From: Taxillus chinensis
Taxonomy: Eukaryota > Streptophyta > Magnoliopsida > Santalales > Loranthaceae
Assembly (NCBI GenBank): GCA_023512835.1
Contig: CM042091.1
Location: 2,552,553-2,616,552 of the forward strand
Direction: 5' to 3'
Length of the DNA: 64,000 nucleotides
The number at the start of each line of letters is the position of its first letter. Within the stretch, counting starts at the first letter, position 1. A program made the translations under genes and the position numbers. Below the pieces are notes generated by a model. It saw only the letters and a list, made by a program, of their open reading frames with translations. It was not told the origin of the DNA and ran no database searches. Shown piece after piece: positions 22,203 to 36,100 of the stretch.

Positions 22203-25100
22203 ATGATGGCTTTGAACGCTGCGTGCACTCCGTGCTTCTCCTCCGCCGCCGCCTTCAATCGAAGTCGCAGAAGCAGAAGCAGAAGAGTGCTGCCGAGAAA
22301 TGTAAGAGCGGCAGCATCGGTGGTGGAAGTGCCCGTGGAAGAGAAGATCAAGCTGGGCGGCTCTGATTTGCAGGTAACGAGGCTGGGAATCGGGGCTTGG
22401 TCGTGGGGCGATAATAGTTACTGGAACAACTTCGAATGGGATGGTCTGTTTTTCCTTAAACACACTCTATGTGCTACTTGTTAAATTTAAAGGGTTTCCC
22501 AATCTTCCTAGTCCACTTGTTAAATTCTATTCGTTTTTTTTGTCAGCATAATTGAGTTGTATGTTGAGAATGTCTATATTTTTTTTTTGGTTGTTGTTGG
22601 GTTACATTAGACAGGAAGTTAAAGGCTGCTAGAGCTGCTTTTAATGCTGGTATTGACTCTGGTATAACTTTCTTTGATACTGCCGAAGTATATGGCGCAA
22701 GGGTGAGAAACTGGTTTTAAATCACCCCTGTAAATCCATTATGGCACTGGAAATGAGTGTATCAAAACCCATTATGACATTTTTTTTTTTTTGCAGCTCT
22801 CATTAGGAGCTATCAATTCTGAAACTCTATTAGGAAGGTATGTTCAGTGGATTTGTGTTTTAATTTGTCAACCGTATGGACGCTTGGTTTATATTCATGA
22901 TTTTGTGTAATTTCTTCCACTTGTTTGGTTTCCAAACAAATTTGTCATTAAGATTCATCAAGCATCGTAAAGAAAAGAATCGAGAAGCAGAGATTGCTGT
23001 TGCGACCAAGTTTGCAGCATTACCATGGAGGTTGGGTCGCCAAAGTGTCCTCTCTGCGCTGAAGGATTCCTTGGGTCGCCTTGGGCTTTCTTCAGTGGAA
23101 CTCTACCAACTCCACTGGTTTGTAATTTATAATACTTTTCTTTCCATCACATTCTACCCTCAAAAAAAAAATGCTGATCAAGATGCGTTTGCTGTATAAT
23201 TTCCAGGCCTGGAGTATGGGGAAATGAAGGTTTTGCACTCGTAACGCTGTTCTTTCATGAGTCAAATGAGTTGACATTGTAGCAAAAAAGCTTAGCTAAT
23301 AATAAAAATATAATCTTGCTTTGGTTTTTTATTTCAAACCATTGTTTTTCCAGGGTATATCGATGGTCTTGGAGATGCTGTGGAGAAGGGCCTTGTGAGA
23401 GCTGTTGGAGTTTCAAACTACAGTGGTATGCTTCTGATAGTTGTAATATTTCATAAAATTTTGTTCCAGGCAAAAGGGGCCCGCTCGCTCCATCCCCAAC
23501 ACCACCTTGCATGTAAACGGACATAGTGGGTCCCTTCCATGCTCCCTCCAATTTCATAACTGCTGACCCCTCTTTTCCACCTTTAAAGGGAAAATAGGCC
23601 TCTGGTCTTGACCTATGGAGGAACAAAGATTACCATCAGCCAAACAGAAGAAAATTTGAAGAATGCAACAGCCTGTGCTAAATATTTTCTGCAGAAAGTA
23701 ATATTACATTAGAAAGATATTCTCTTGCCGATTAAATAGATCCTTAAATTGCCTGTGTGAGCAATATTATATTTTCTTTTTTATCTCATTAATTATACAT
23801 CAGTTTATACAATGGCCACAATTCCTTTTGTCAGAAAAGCGTCTTCGTAATGCATATGATCAGCTGAAAAAGAGAGGTATCCCACTGGCTTCAAACCAGG
23901 TAAATTACAGCCTCATTTACCGGCTTCCAGAGGTGAATGGTGTAAAGGCTACATGTGATGAACTTGGTATCACTTTGATTGCATACTCCCCAATTGCTCA
24001 AGGTAAAGTCCCCTGGCTCAATGACTCCTAAGTTTATTGGACAGCTGTCAGCTACTGGTGTACTCTTGGGGAGCTTTGCCTCAGTATGTTAGCCCAATTG
24101 TGACATATTTCAACTCATGTAGGTGCCCTCACTGGAAAGTATACACCAGAAAATCTGCCGGCTGGTCCTCGCAGGCGCATATATACTCCTGAGTTCCTAA
24201 CAAAGGTAAGATCTCATAAAATTTATGGGGCTCTTTACCTTTTTTAGGATCCAACTTCATTGCTTGATTTATTTTTTCCCCTATAATTTGCTGTGCAGCT
24301 CCGGCCTTTACTCAACAGAATCCAGGTTATAGGAGAGAGCTACAGTAAAACTCCCACGCAGGTTTTGCCTGTTCTTTGCTATTATACCTTTTTCTTGTAT
24401 ACATTCTTAATGATTCAACTAACGACGTCCTGGTGGATCAATGGAACGAACATCGAAAAATCTGATCATAGAAGTTAGTAGGAAACACAAAAGAAAAACA
24501 AATTAAAAAGAGATGTGAAAGTAATTTTATTTTATTTTTAATTTAACTATAATATTTTTTGAATGCCTGAAGGTATCATTAGTTGATGTCTTGATGACCC
24601 AAATTAGTGATCAGAATTAATAATGTATCTCTTGAATTTTCTTTCAAATTTGAAATCCGGCACTTTCCATGATTTGACTTTCTGTGTGGAGGAGAGATTC
24701 CAAAGTGAACCTGAGTCCTTATTGTGACTTTGCTGCCTTCACAATGGACAGAATGGCATGTCCAGTTAATTTTGGGCAATGCTCATAATTGATGCCGCAA
24801 AAAATTATAAAACACATCCCCATTCAGCTTTTGTTGGGTTCATCGAGACATCAAAAGGAAGGGGAAAATGTAAATGTCCAAAATGTAAGCATTGTGTGTC
24901 TCCTTTTTCTACAGGTAGTTCTCAATTGGTTAATAGCACAAGAGAATGTTTTGCCCATACCTGGAGCCAAAACAGCAGAACAGGCAAAGGAATTTGCAGG
25001 TGCACTCGGCTGGAAACTCACCACAGAAGAGGTAGATGAACTGCGTTCTTTGGCTTTGGAAACCAAACCTGTTATTGGTTTCCCTGTTGAGAAGTTTTGA
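22203..25100 (+). CDS. Aldo/keto reductase, chloroplastic (At1g06690 type)
   Basis: NADPH-dependent oxidoreductase of the aldo/keto reductase superfamily. Ten exons: 22203-22443, 22611-22702, 22797-22837, 22953-23117, 23207-23229, 23354-23425, 23835-24002, 24123-24205, 24299-24361 and 24915-25100. They join in phase to 377 aa. Residues 1-40 are Arg/Ser/Ala-rich and look like a chloroplast transit peptide. The catalytic tetrad is intact: Asp103 and Tyr108 (FFDTAEVYG), Lys144 (VATKF) and His179 (YQLHW). Later conserved blocks are [40 protein letters not shown] and [14 protein letters not shown]. The closest relative from memory is the uncharacterised Arabidopsis oxidoreductase At1g06690, found in plastoglobules; the substrate is unknown. 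Exon 5 is a 23-nt microexon. ATG at 22203 or 22206 are equally possible starts. Confidence 0.94.
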
Positions 25101-27503
25101 AATTCAGCAGAAAATTTTCTTAAAAGCAAATCATATCTACTGATATCTGTATAAGTGCGCTTCAAGGTTTAATGATGACTAATTAAATCTAAACTTGTGG
25201 ACCACTTTATGTAGCTTAGTTAAGCTTCTTGATTATGCATTTAAACACATTACAATAATACAATTAAACAGGAAAAGGTTATCCGTTGTTGTTTGGAAGA
25301 CGTTTCACCATAATATTAAGTAAATGGGCATTTGAATCTCTATACATAAGGATGCATGACCCGCTGTTGAGCCTCAATAGATTCTGACAGAAAGAGACGG
25401 AAGATCAGCCTCCAAACACACTTGTGCTTGGGTTGAGAACAGTTTAGATCACCTTATTGTAGTAGACTGTGGCAATGCTAACGTGAGAAAATTCCCACAA
25501 CAACCATATTGAGCGTAATGCTTGTACTGATTTCCACATAACCTGACATTATAGTCCCACAACAGATGAAATTCTTCTCTTCGCATTCGGTGGGGTTGAC
25601 AGTAAAGACTGCCTGCACAGCAACACCCAGTTATGTTACAATGTCACGGATTACATACTTTGAACGGTACCATTTTTTCATGGCGCATAAGTAATTGAAA
25701 TTACAAAATATAAATACAAAATAAAGAAAATTTTGGCACTTGTCAATCGCTGCCTGGACTTTCCGATGATCATGAAGCCCTTGGCAGAACACTTTCACGC
25801 ATTTAGTGTGGCTAAAGCTTCTGCAGCATCGCATCTATAGTTTGGGAAGTAAAAAAACCAGGATCACAACCTTAATTGAACACAAGGTTCAGAAGGTAAA
25901 CAACACCAGATATGTTGTTTTGCTAGTACAACAACGTATTGATCCCCCGCCTGGGAGTTATATATGTACACACAATGGGTTGGTGTCTTTTACTAAAAAT
26001 CTCAAACAAAACCTCCCTTACTTCATCTAGGTTCCCCTCATGTCCCAGCTAGTCTAGTGCTATAAAGTTAAGTATTGAGGTGGCACCCTTTCATCTCAAC
26101 CCAAAGGACGGTTGGTTAAATTTTAGTTAAAATATATATATATAATTTGCTAAAATAGTTCGGGCATTAGTCAAATAATCGGCTAAATTTAGTGTTAATT
26201 TTTAAAATTCTCTTCCCATTTTTGCCCTTTCGCCCCTGTCCAAGATTTGCACTACACCACTACCATCTCTCTTTAAATTTATCCTACACAGGGTTTGATC
26301 TTGCTGTTAAGAGATTGTTTTTACTTATTAAATAAACATAAAATTCCTTTGATAATTTTTTTTAAAATACGTAAAAAAATTTTAACTTCAGTAAAAAATA
26401 AAAACAGTTTGGAGATTACTTTTCAAAATTATTTTTTCAGAAATAATTTTAAAAATTATAAAATATCAATATTAATCTTATTTAAAATTTAAAATATTTT
26501 ATTTTAAAAAATTTATCAAATACCTATTACACACTTTTAAAATTTATAATACTAAATACTTAATTTTTCAAATATTTTTTTTCAATATTACCAAACTAAC
26601 TACTATCACGCTCTGCCCACTGCCCTCGTCTTCGTTGTTGGAGGTAGTGAAAATGGTAAGCCTAATGATTTATCGTTTCTTAGTAGTTTACTTTCTATTA
26701 ACTTTGTATATTAGCATAATATTCTGCTATTATCATATTGGATGTAATCATTAAATTAAATTATTTATTAATATTAAATTTAAATTAATTGACTTTAAAT
26801 TTAAAAAATAATAATTAACATTTTATTCTAAGCACACAATAATCATTTATGGGATTTCTCCTATTATGTTTTTATTTACCTTAATTTGTTATACTTTATT
26901 TATATAACTTTGAAAATATATAACTTTTAAATAATTTTTATATTACTTATTTATATGAGTAACTGTTGTTTTCACAAATTAAAGATTGTAATTGTTGTCC
27001 ATAGCATGTTCAGACAGCAAGCAATGTGTTTCGAGATTACTAACTATTCTCATATAACATTAGGATAATCTGGCTTGGCTGAACTCGTAAAGAAAGTTAA
27101 TTAGTTATGTAAGTTAGTTAAAAAGCATAACGATATTGTTATATTAAATAATAATGTTATAAAAAGCATTTATGATGTAACCAACAATATTGATTATGTG
27201 ACGAATAGCGCTGGTACTATAAGAATGATATATTGAAGTAAGTCTCCATATAAACGACAACTTTTACTATAAGTAGTGTTTGTGGTGTGAGCAGTAAAGT
27301 TTGTGACATGAACATGGGTGCTTATGACATGAGTAGCAATGCTACACGATGATTTGTCAATAAAATGTTGTCATTCTATTAAATCATGCTATCATAAAAA
27401 AAGCTTATAACACGAACAACAATGCATATAAAACAACAATGCTTATGTTGAGAGTAATCTTGATGATGAGTTGAAAACAACACTGTTGATAACGTAACAG
27501 GTA
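25101..27503. other. Intergenic spacer
   Basis: Presumed 3' UTR of the reductase, then AT-rich DNA. A TA-rich block around 26110-26640 with repeated TTAAATTTTAG-like motifs resembles MITE-type sequence, but no terminal repeats or target duplication were identified. Confidence 0.5.
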
Positions 27504-27806
27504 GTGATGGATTTCATAGTAATGGTTCAGCTCAAAACGAAGAAACTAGCATTAGTTCAACATCTAGAAGTCAGTGCAATTTTGAAGTGCCCCCACAAAG
27601 AAGTGATAAATGACAAGGAGTTTGGGTTGGGATACATCTTGAAGAGTAATCCAATTAGCTTAAGCCAAAGTAAACCTGAGGGAGATCAAGTCTTGTTTAA
27701 GATGAAAAGCAAAGTATGTCGGTTGGTTCAAACTGAAGTATATGTTAGCATGAAGTTACCTTACTATTCTCAAAGTACTTGTCTGAACTCGAAGTTATCA
27801 AAGTGA
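27504..27806 (+). pseudogene. Possible MULE transposase N-terminal fragment
   Basis: The 100-codon ORF contains NDKEFGLGYILKSNPISLSQ and then KPEGDQVLFKMKSK. This resembles the acidic linker and start of the MuDR N-terminal domain in plant Mutator-like transposases, where a phrase close to 'GY-PKSDP--LSES-PEGDQV-FKVGMKF' is common. The following conserved zinc-finger and catalytic regions are absent. This is a weak, motif-level call; it may be a chance ORF. Confidence 0.3.
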
Positions 27807-29505
27807 CAACGTGGTTGTTACTTTCAATCTTAGTGATCATTTCTCTCTTATGTATTATTGGATATGTGGCCAACAAAGAGAAATATGTCGGTGATAGGCT
27901 TATATAGGCGTAATTCTATGATAAATATGCATGGGGTGATTTCATGATAAATTTGCATGGGCATGATTCCACATACATGTGATGATATATTTATTAAGTA
28001 ATTTAGTATGGGCACTGCCTGCATGGGTACCGCATGTGCTAAACTGTTATGTTTAGTAAAACATCACTTGAGTTATCCTTTATAGAGGTTTGTTTGTGCA
28101 TGCGATGAACACTCATATACACATAGAGCTCAAAGAGAGCATATTTACCTTGAAAAATAATTGCAAAACATTGATTCTTAATTAGGAGGCTCAGTGAGAA
28201 ATAGACAATCAAGCAAATGGGGTGAAGTAAGAGGGAGAATAGATAATTGTAAGAGCAATCGATCTTTATGTAAAATCGTTGATTTTATAACTGTGATAAA
28301 GCATCACATTGGTGTTTACTGATTTTATAGTAGATTGACTCGACAATGGTTTAGCTTATCATCGTGGAGTATGACATGTTATTTGAACCATGTAAGTCTT
28401 TGCATCTTCATTGTATTTGCAATTTTTTGTGTTCTTGTGAAACCAGGGGTTATAAATCTTAGATTTGACAAAGAAGTGTTGTACCTTCTATTGAACTGTC
28501 ACTATCTAGCTAATAGGAACACAATTGGTGTCAACTAAGTTTGTTTTAAAAAAAGGATTTCAAAGACTATAAAAATTTAATTTAAAGGTGATACTAGTTC
28601 ACCTCCAATCACTTTGTTGTATGTTGGAAATTTTAAATAATATAAGAGTATGACATTTCACCCTAATATTGTGTTCAATGAATATTATTTCTCATTTTTT
28701 AATAAAATGAAATTTATGGCGTGTGACATGTGAAATCACACGGTAGGTAAATGTAACTAAATAGTATGTGTAATAATTTAAAATGTTTTTTTCTTTTTAT
28801 TGGAAAATAAGTGTGTGTATGTATATGTATATATTAGAAAAAGGAGAAACAAAAGAGGAGGAATTAAAAGCATAAAATAGAATAACTTAAATATATATCA
28901 CGTTGACTACAAAATTATAATGTTGTTGAATTTATTATATAGTTATATAATTAGTGACTTTGTTTTAATTATTTGAGTTGAGTTTATATATTTAATAAAT
29001 AATTTATTTATGTTATTATTGTTAGTGATTTTATAATTTATTAAATTTTAAATAATTTTAATGTAATAAATTATTTTTTAGGTATGCTAAAAAATATTCA
29101 CAACGAAAACAAAATATTTCTCAACAAATTTGTTAAAGTTAACCAAAAAGTTATGCCCAAATATCTCAAATCTCAAATTTAAATCAAAGTGATCAGTTTT
29201 GTACTCATTGGTGTTCTATAATTAATGTTTTCTTTAAATTTAATAATAAAATTTATTTTTTTAATAAAAATAAATTTATCTTCTCTAAAATAAATTTTAA
29301 AAATAATTTTTTAATATTTAGAGATTTATTATTTATTTTTAAATATTTGTTTAATAATTATATTTGAAATAGAGAAAAAATAAAAAATGCAAAAGAATAA
29401 ATAAAATATATAAATAATATTAAATTGATCGAAGAAGATTAAATATAAATGTGCCTCAACTTGAACTCCACCCAGTAATTTACGAAAAAGAAATAAATAA
29501 AAAAA
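27807..29505. other. Intergenic spacer and FANCD2 promoter side
   Basis: AT-rich, increasingly so towards 29400. It has only short ORFs without motifs. The FANCD2 start at 29506 marks an abrupt change to GC-rich coding sequence. Confidence 0.55.
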
Positions 29506-30119
29506 ATGCTTCCCTCTCACCGCCGGATCGTTTCCCGCAAGAGACCGTCCTCCTCCTTCACGCCTCCGTTCTCCTCCGCTAAAAACCCCAAGCCCACCGC
29601 GTCCGCCGCCGTAACCAGAGACGATGAGCCACCTCCACCGGAAAGTAGAGACGTCGACGTCGGAGGCAGCGCAAAACCAATAAGTGAAAAATCCCTGATA
29701 ATGGACGCCATGGTGTCGGTGCTTGCAGAAGCAGGTTGCACCCTCCTCAACCCCTCCGGCCCTCCATGCCTCCCCTCCGACGCTCGCTTATTCCGCCATC
29801 GCCTCCATCGCCTCCTCACCGCTGTCGATGGCGACGCCTCCGCCTCTCTCCGCCGCTCCCAGTTCCTCTCCGCATTCTCCGCCTACATTCGTTCCCCCAG
29901 CAATCTCCACAGGTCTTGTTTCTCTATCCACTTCTCTCGCTTTTCCCTGTCTGGTTCCCGAGAAAATCGCTGTACTAGGAACTTTCTCACTCTTTCGCTC
30001 TTTCAACTTCCGAAACCGTCGCTAGATTCTTCCTACGTCGTGTTTTAGTTTTCTACTAGGCTGCTATAATTTCGCTTATATACGTTATGATTTTGATTCC
30101 TTTACGCTTATTCTGTTTG

Positions 30120-30198
<79 letters not shown>

Positions 30199-33100
30199 CT
30201 CTCTCTCTCATCTGCTGTAAATTCCTTGCAGTCTACAATTTTCTCATTTTTTCTCTTTGTTCTTACTAACACTGCTGTGTGATTTTGTATTCCAGGGTTT
30301 TGGTATCATCGAGTAGAGATGGAATGACTTCTAGATCAGTTCTGGGCACATGTAGCCTTGTTCGACATCTCTTACTGGTCCCATCCATTCAGCTGGACCT
30401 TCAGATGCTGCTTCTAGAAAAGCTACCCGAATACTTTGATGTCAATCTGGAATGTCGTGCCTCACCGTCGTTTCTTAATGACATTGCTATGCTAATCCTC
30501 AGCCAGTTCCGCTGGCTTGATTTTGTTGTGGACTCTAATGCATTCGCTGAGAAATTACTGGAGGTTCTTTCAATTGCCCCGCTCCATTTAAAGAAAGAGA
30601 TAATTGGATCACTACCGGAGATTCTCGGGGATCAGAACCACAAGGCCATTGTCAATTCCCTTGAGCAGATGCTTCAAGAGGATTCAACTATCATTGTCAC
30701 TGTCCTTGATTCTTTATATAATTTAAATTTGGATGATCAGTTGCAAGAGCAGGTGGTTGGGGTACCCATTGTGTTATTTAAACTTATTTTAAGTATTTTT
30801 TTTTGTTGGGGATGTAATTGTACTTTAGGTTTGTATGAATTGAGTTTTAATTCAGGATATTCGTTTCTGATTCTTGACGTTCAAACACTTATATGGACTC
30901 GATCACTGAATCTCGCAGAATTGCAAATTCATGTACAATACATCATGGTCACATACATGTTTCTGTTTTCTTTAATGCTCTGACATGTCGCCGTTGGTAT
31001 TTTTTTTTTTCAAGTAGTGGTTAATATCAATTATGGTTCAACTTATGCTCATGGAATATGCTGGATTTCATAAACTCTGCCAACAAATTTTCTTACTTGT
31101 GTCTTTAGTTGTATATTATTGTATTTGTGTATTTCTTTCAATTTAAATTTGTACAGTTTGAGTGTTTCATTTTACCAGACTAGGAACCCACTGTTGCTTT
31201 CCATTCCTCCCCAGCTCGCCCACTCCCCACCTCAAATCCCTAAAAAAGAGAGAAAAGCTTTGTTTATTTTGTCTAAGTAGCAATATAACAACCCCATGGG
31301 ACAAGTGTTTCACACTTTCACTGAATAGGGAGGCCCCTTTGGGTACTCTTTATGTAACAGGTATGGGTTCATAAATGCATGATGAAATTCCCACCTTACC
31401 TATATGGGATGGGAGTGTTGCAAGAAACCCTTCACAGACTGGGATGTTTGTAGCAATCACCTGAAGTTTAAATTGCCAAAGACCATTTCACTGCTGCCGG
31501 CTATTGGATCACTTAACATCTTCCATATGGCATAAACTATCACCGCTTATTGTAACTTGATATCCACTAAGAAGCCAAGTTTAGACAGCATAATTCAGTT
31601 CCACATCAGTGTCAAGTCTGCTGAAGAGCTCTGTATGACATTTTGGGCATGCTAAGTCCATACTCAGGGTCTGTTTTTCGATTGGCCACCTCCATAACCA
31701 GCAAGTCAGAGTGTTACATAGCTATGATGCTGTAATAATTTGTACAAGAATTCTGCAAAGTTAATGAGTGATGTGAATGGTATGGTGCACCAAAAGAAAT
31801 AACTCCAAGATTTGACTAGAAGCTGATTTGAAAGCTCAAATATGGAATTTAATCCATGTGGTCATGAAAATTCTTGAGCCTGATTGGAGGTTGAACAGGC
31901 TTCAACTTTGATAAAGTTGCAATTCAAATTGAAAAAACATCCAAGAAAATCATGGATGCATGGACACAACCCTTACCCACGATGAGTAGCAAGAGGTTGA
32001 TTTCATTTTCTTTTTTTGAGTAATTTGCCTGCCCTTCATGTTGTAACCTTGAGCTCTATGGGTCATATTTGTTCTTGATACTTTCCTTATTTGAGGGAAA
32101 AATTCTAATTAGGATGAAAGGTTGAATAAAATATTAAAATTAATGTAGTCCCAAAGATATTATCATTATTATGTATTAATTGCAAGTTACAACCCAAGCC
32201 AAACCAACAAGCCTTAATTGCAATATTATGTATTAATTGCGATCTTATAAAATTTGGGAAGTTGCATTTTGGATTGTTTTAGCCTGTGATCCTGCATTAT
32301 TATATTTATGTTGTTTTAACTAATTTGAATGCATTATGTTTAGGGTATATTAGGGCTGAGAAATGTTTCCATTATTTGGAATGGTCATACATCAGTTTTA
32401 ATGTGAGTTCATATTTTTTTATATTCACTTTTTCTCTTACTCAATGATTAGGTTCTCATTAAATTATTGCTTCACACAAAGGACAAGTGGCTTGACTGTG
32501 TGGTCTACCATACCTATAGTTATTTTGGGTGTTCTATTTACACACATTTCCTGCATTATTCCGTTTATATCATTTTCACTATATTGTGTGTATACATGGT
32601 TGAGTATACATGATTGAGTGCATTTTCACCAGTATGTCTGTGCCTGTGGATACATGTACATACAAATGTATGTACCCGTGAATAAAATGTTATTATGAAT
32701 GCTGACATGGAGCATTTCTTGGATGAGATAGTTCCCCATTTGATCATCATGGTATCTGAGTCGTTAGAGTTTGAGGATTGCATGATCCAGCCTTGGAATG
32801 TAAAAATACTAAGCCAATAAAAAACTATTCACATTTGAGCGATGCATAACATAATGAGCTTTCATGACTCATAAGCTGTAGACTAACAATTTTCTGCACT
32901 CATGCAGTGGGCAAGAATGTATAAACACAACACACATGCTAGCACATTAGAATATGATTTTATTTTATTTTATGTTTTGGGCTATGCACAAATGCTAGCT
33001 CATTTGCTTTGGTTTTCTTGATAATGAAGCTTATGTTTCTTTAAATGCTTTGTAATTTGTGTTCACTTATTTGTAATATATGCCCTCTTTGAAGGTCATT

Positions 33101-36100
33101 ACCATAGCATTATCATGCATTAGAACAATTGATGCTGAACAAATGCCGTACCTACTGAGATTCTTACTTCTTTCTGCATCTTCAACAAATGCTCGGCGAA
33201 TAATCTCAAGGATTCGTGAGCAGCTAAAGTTTGTCAGGGTGTCAAATTCTCATACAACACAGGTTAATAAACTTAAAGGGAAACTGCCTGTTGATAATTC
33301 AGAGGCATTAATTCTCGATACATTGAGATCTAGTCTTCAATATAAGAAAGTGAGTCATATGGTGCATTATTATATATTACTGTGACTTATGGTAGAATCA
33401 ACATATGATATTTTTCTTTGAAACTGTCTTGTAGATCCTCTTCGAGGAGACTTTGAAGGAACTAAAAAGCCTAGAGAAAGCTAAAGATCACAAAGTCATT
33501 GACTTTTGGCTGCTTGTGCTAACGTACATGAATGGTGACTCAATGCAAAAGAATGTAGCAAAGTTATTGAAAAAGAAAATTATTGATGGTTGTATTCATG
33601 AAGTTTTGTTTGATCAGTGCATTCAAGGGAATAAGGCATTGGTTCAGGTTTGACATTTATTCAATAATTATCTTTATGTCATTAATACCTTTAATTATAG
33701 TTTAAGCTTAGACCTTGGGCTCATAATGTATATCCCTTTTATGACTCGCTTGGAGGTGGAGATTCAAACAAATAATTGATGTGATATCACGCCACCTACT
33801 AGCAGTGGATTTAGGAATTTCAGTCAATGGAACCACAAATTCAGCAAATGATCTACACATTTACTTACCTTTTACAGATGAGCTTTTGTCCTGTAAACAT
33901 GAAACATGATATTCATCGCTTAAATTCAATTGAACTATTCACAAAATTGTATGGCAAGAAAACAACGGCCAATCACTGGTTTGATTTCCTAAAACTCAAA
34001 TGAATTTTTTTCCTTTAGGATGCCTTTATTCAGTATTAAAAAGTTAACTAAAAACGATGTTGAGGACCTGGTGAACAGGTTAGGTAAAGTAAAGAATGGG
34101 TCAGGATTTACTGTTTATTATTATTATTTAGTTTATTGATTTTTAAATAGATAATTCATTTTTATTAATTGACACAATGATCATACACACACACATATCC
34201 CTCTGATTTTGCCAAATTAAATTTGTGTGCACAACCCCCAGGAACCCACTAGGTCTCTCACTGTCATCAATTTTTCCTTAAATTCCATTCATCTCTAGCA
34301 TAAAATAATGTTTAAGATTAATTACTCTTTTAAGATCTTTTTTCTGAGTATTTCTTTGGATTTTCCTTAGGATTATTTCCCCTTGTTTATTTCCCTGTCA
34401 GCATACTTACTGGCATGCAAAGAACAAAGGGCAAGGGAGTTTGGCATTCACATGTATACTTGTCTATTTGAAGAGCTTGTTGATACGTATTCAAGACAGG
34501 AAGTAAGCAACCTGAATATTTTTTTTTGGTGATCTAATTATTGCCACTTGGATATTTATTTAACTTTCATATGCAGGTTCTAGGTGCATTAGTTACTCAT
34601 GTGGGTTCTGGCATTAATTTTGAAGTCAGTTCTGCATTGGAAACTATGATTTCATTGGTCACCAAATATTCTCAGGAAATGGTTCAGTTTTCTTCCTACA
34701 TAAATGGTATTTGTAACACTTCTAAAATCATCTAACTGTTACCTCTGTAATTCGTTCTAGGTTCACTTCATTTATTAGTTTTATTTTGTTTTATTTTATT
34801 TTTCTAAATCAAAATATGCAGGTATACTAGATTACTTGGAAGGGTTTAGTATTGAAAATCTGCACAAGGTAGGTTTCTCTTTCTATAATAGATCTATCAA
34901 CTGTAAATTGTTTGTGATGGCTGTCATTACTAGCTTTCCTATCCTACAGGTCTATGAGGTTTTCTCCCATCTGGCACTCTGGGCTCGATCCACTGCAGAT
35001 TCTTTTGGATCTTCTGTAGGAAACGAACTTTTTATGATCTTGCGAAAACAGGTATGCTAGGAATTTTCGTCAGTGATGCATCAATTTCCAAAATATGGAA
35101 ATTTCAGGGATAAAAGTTTTTGTTGTCTGCCATTCGTCCTATTGGACACTGGACAGATTAGCAATCCAGATCTGAAGTACAAGAAGATGGGCATCATTGG
35201 AACTCTAAAGATAGTTTCATGCCTTGGTGATGTGAGCAATGATGCAAGTTCAACTTTGTTTCAGGTGATCACAATTTCACTGATTCAATAAATAATTTGT
35301 TGTTTCTTTGCACTTTTTCTGATTTGTCATTTGCTTCTTTTGCCTTTGGAACTTCTGTGAAACTTAAATCGAGGAAGATGTCGTATTGAGAAATTGGGGA
35401 CCTAGGAAGAGAAATGGTGAAGGAAAATTTTCCTTGACCTTTCGTAAATAGTGAAATGAAGCTTGTGTATCACCTTGGGCATTTTTGACAAATGCAACAA
35501 AATTTTGGATGAAATGTGGGCCCTTTAAACTACTTGGACTTTTTTACATGAAATATGGTAAATAAGAGGGTTTGGTGGGTGTGTGTGTGCCTTTATTCTA
35601 GCAACTGTTCATAAGTTGCTCAAATCTATTCCGTTATCTCAATGGTGTACTAACACTAAAAATAAGCACACCTTTTGAATTGAGACTCCTTTCCTTGTAA
35701 ACATCTATACCATGAAGCGTGAACACTTAAAATAGAATCGCGTATCAGTGTCCAATACTCATCGGGCACAGACATGCCTTTGACACATTCGCAACACCTA
35801 AAAAATGTGTTAGCTGTTTTTTTTGTTTTTTTAATTGGAGATCTAGCATATCTATGACATGCCATGTGAGACATGGCCCTTGGCTTAACACATGCAAGAA
35901 TCTTTCCCACTTTAAAAAAACTTTTGCTTGTGTTGGTTTCATCTGTAGCATCGGTGCAATGGCGATAGGCGATTAGGGTTATTAGAATTGTGGAAGAAGG
36001 ATTGATAGAAACGGTGGTCGGCTCGTTGCTTGCCTACTACCGATGATTCCGATGCTAGGTGGCTAGGTTTGGCAGACTTATGTTAAAACTTGAGGGATAA

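Noticed and set aside
29517..29819. Antisense ORF over FANCD2 exon 1
   Set aside because: Shadow of the GC-rich first exon; no independent evidence.
30087..30269. ORF of Leu/Ser then Thr/His repeats
   Set aside because: Translation of a CT/CA microsatellite inside an intron.
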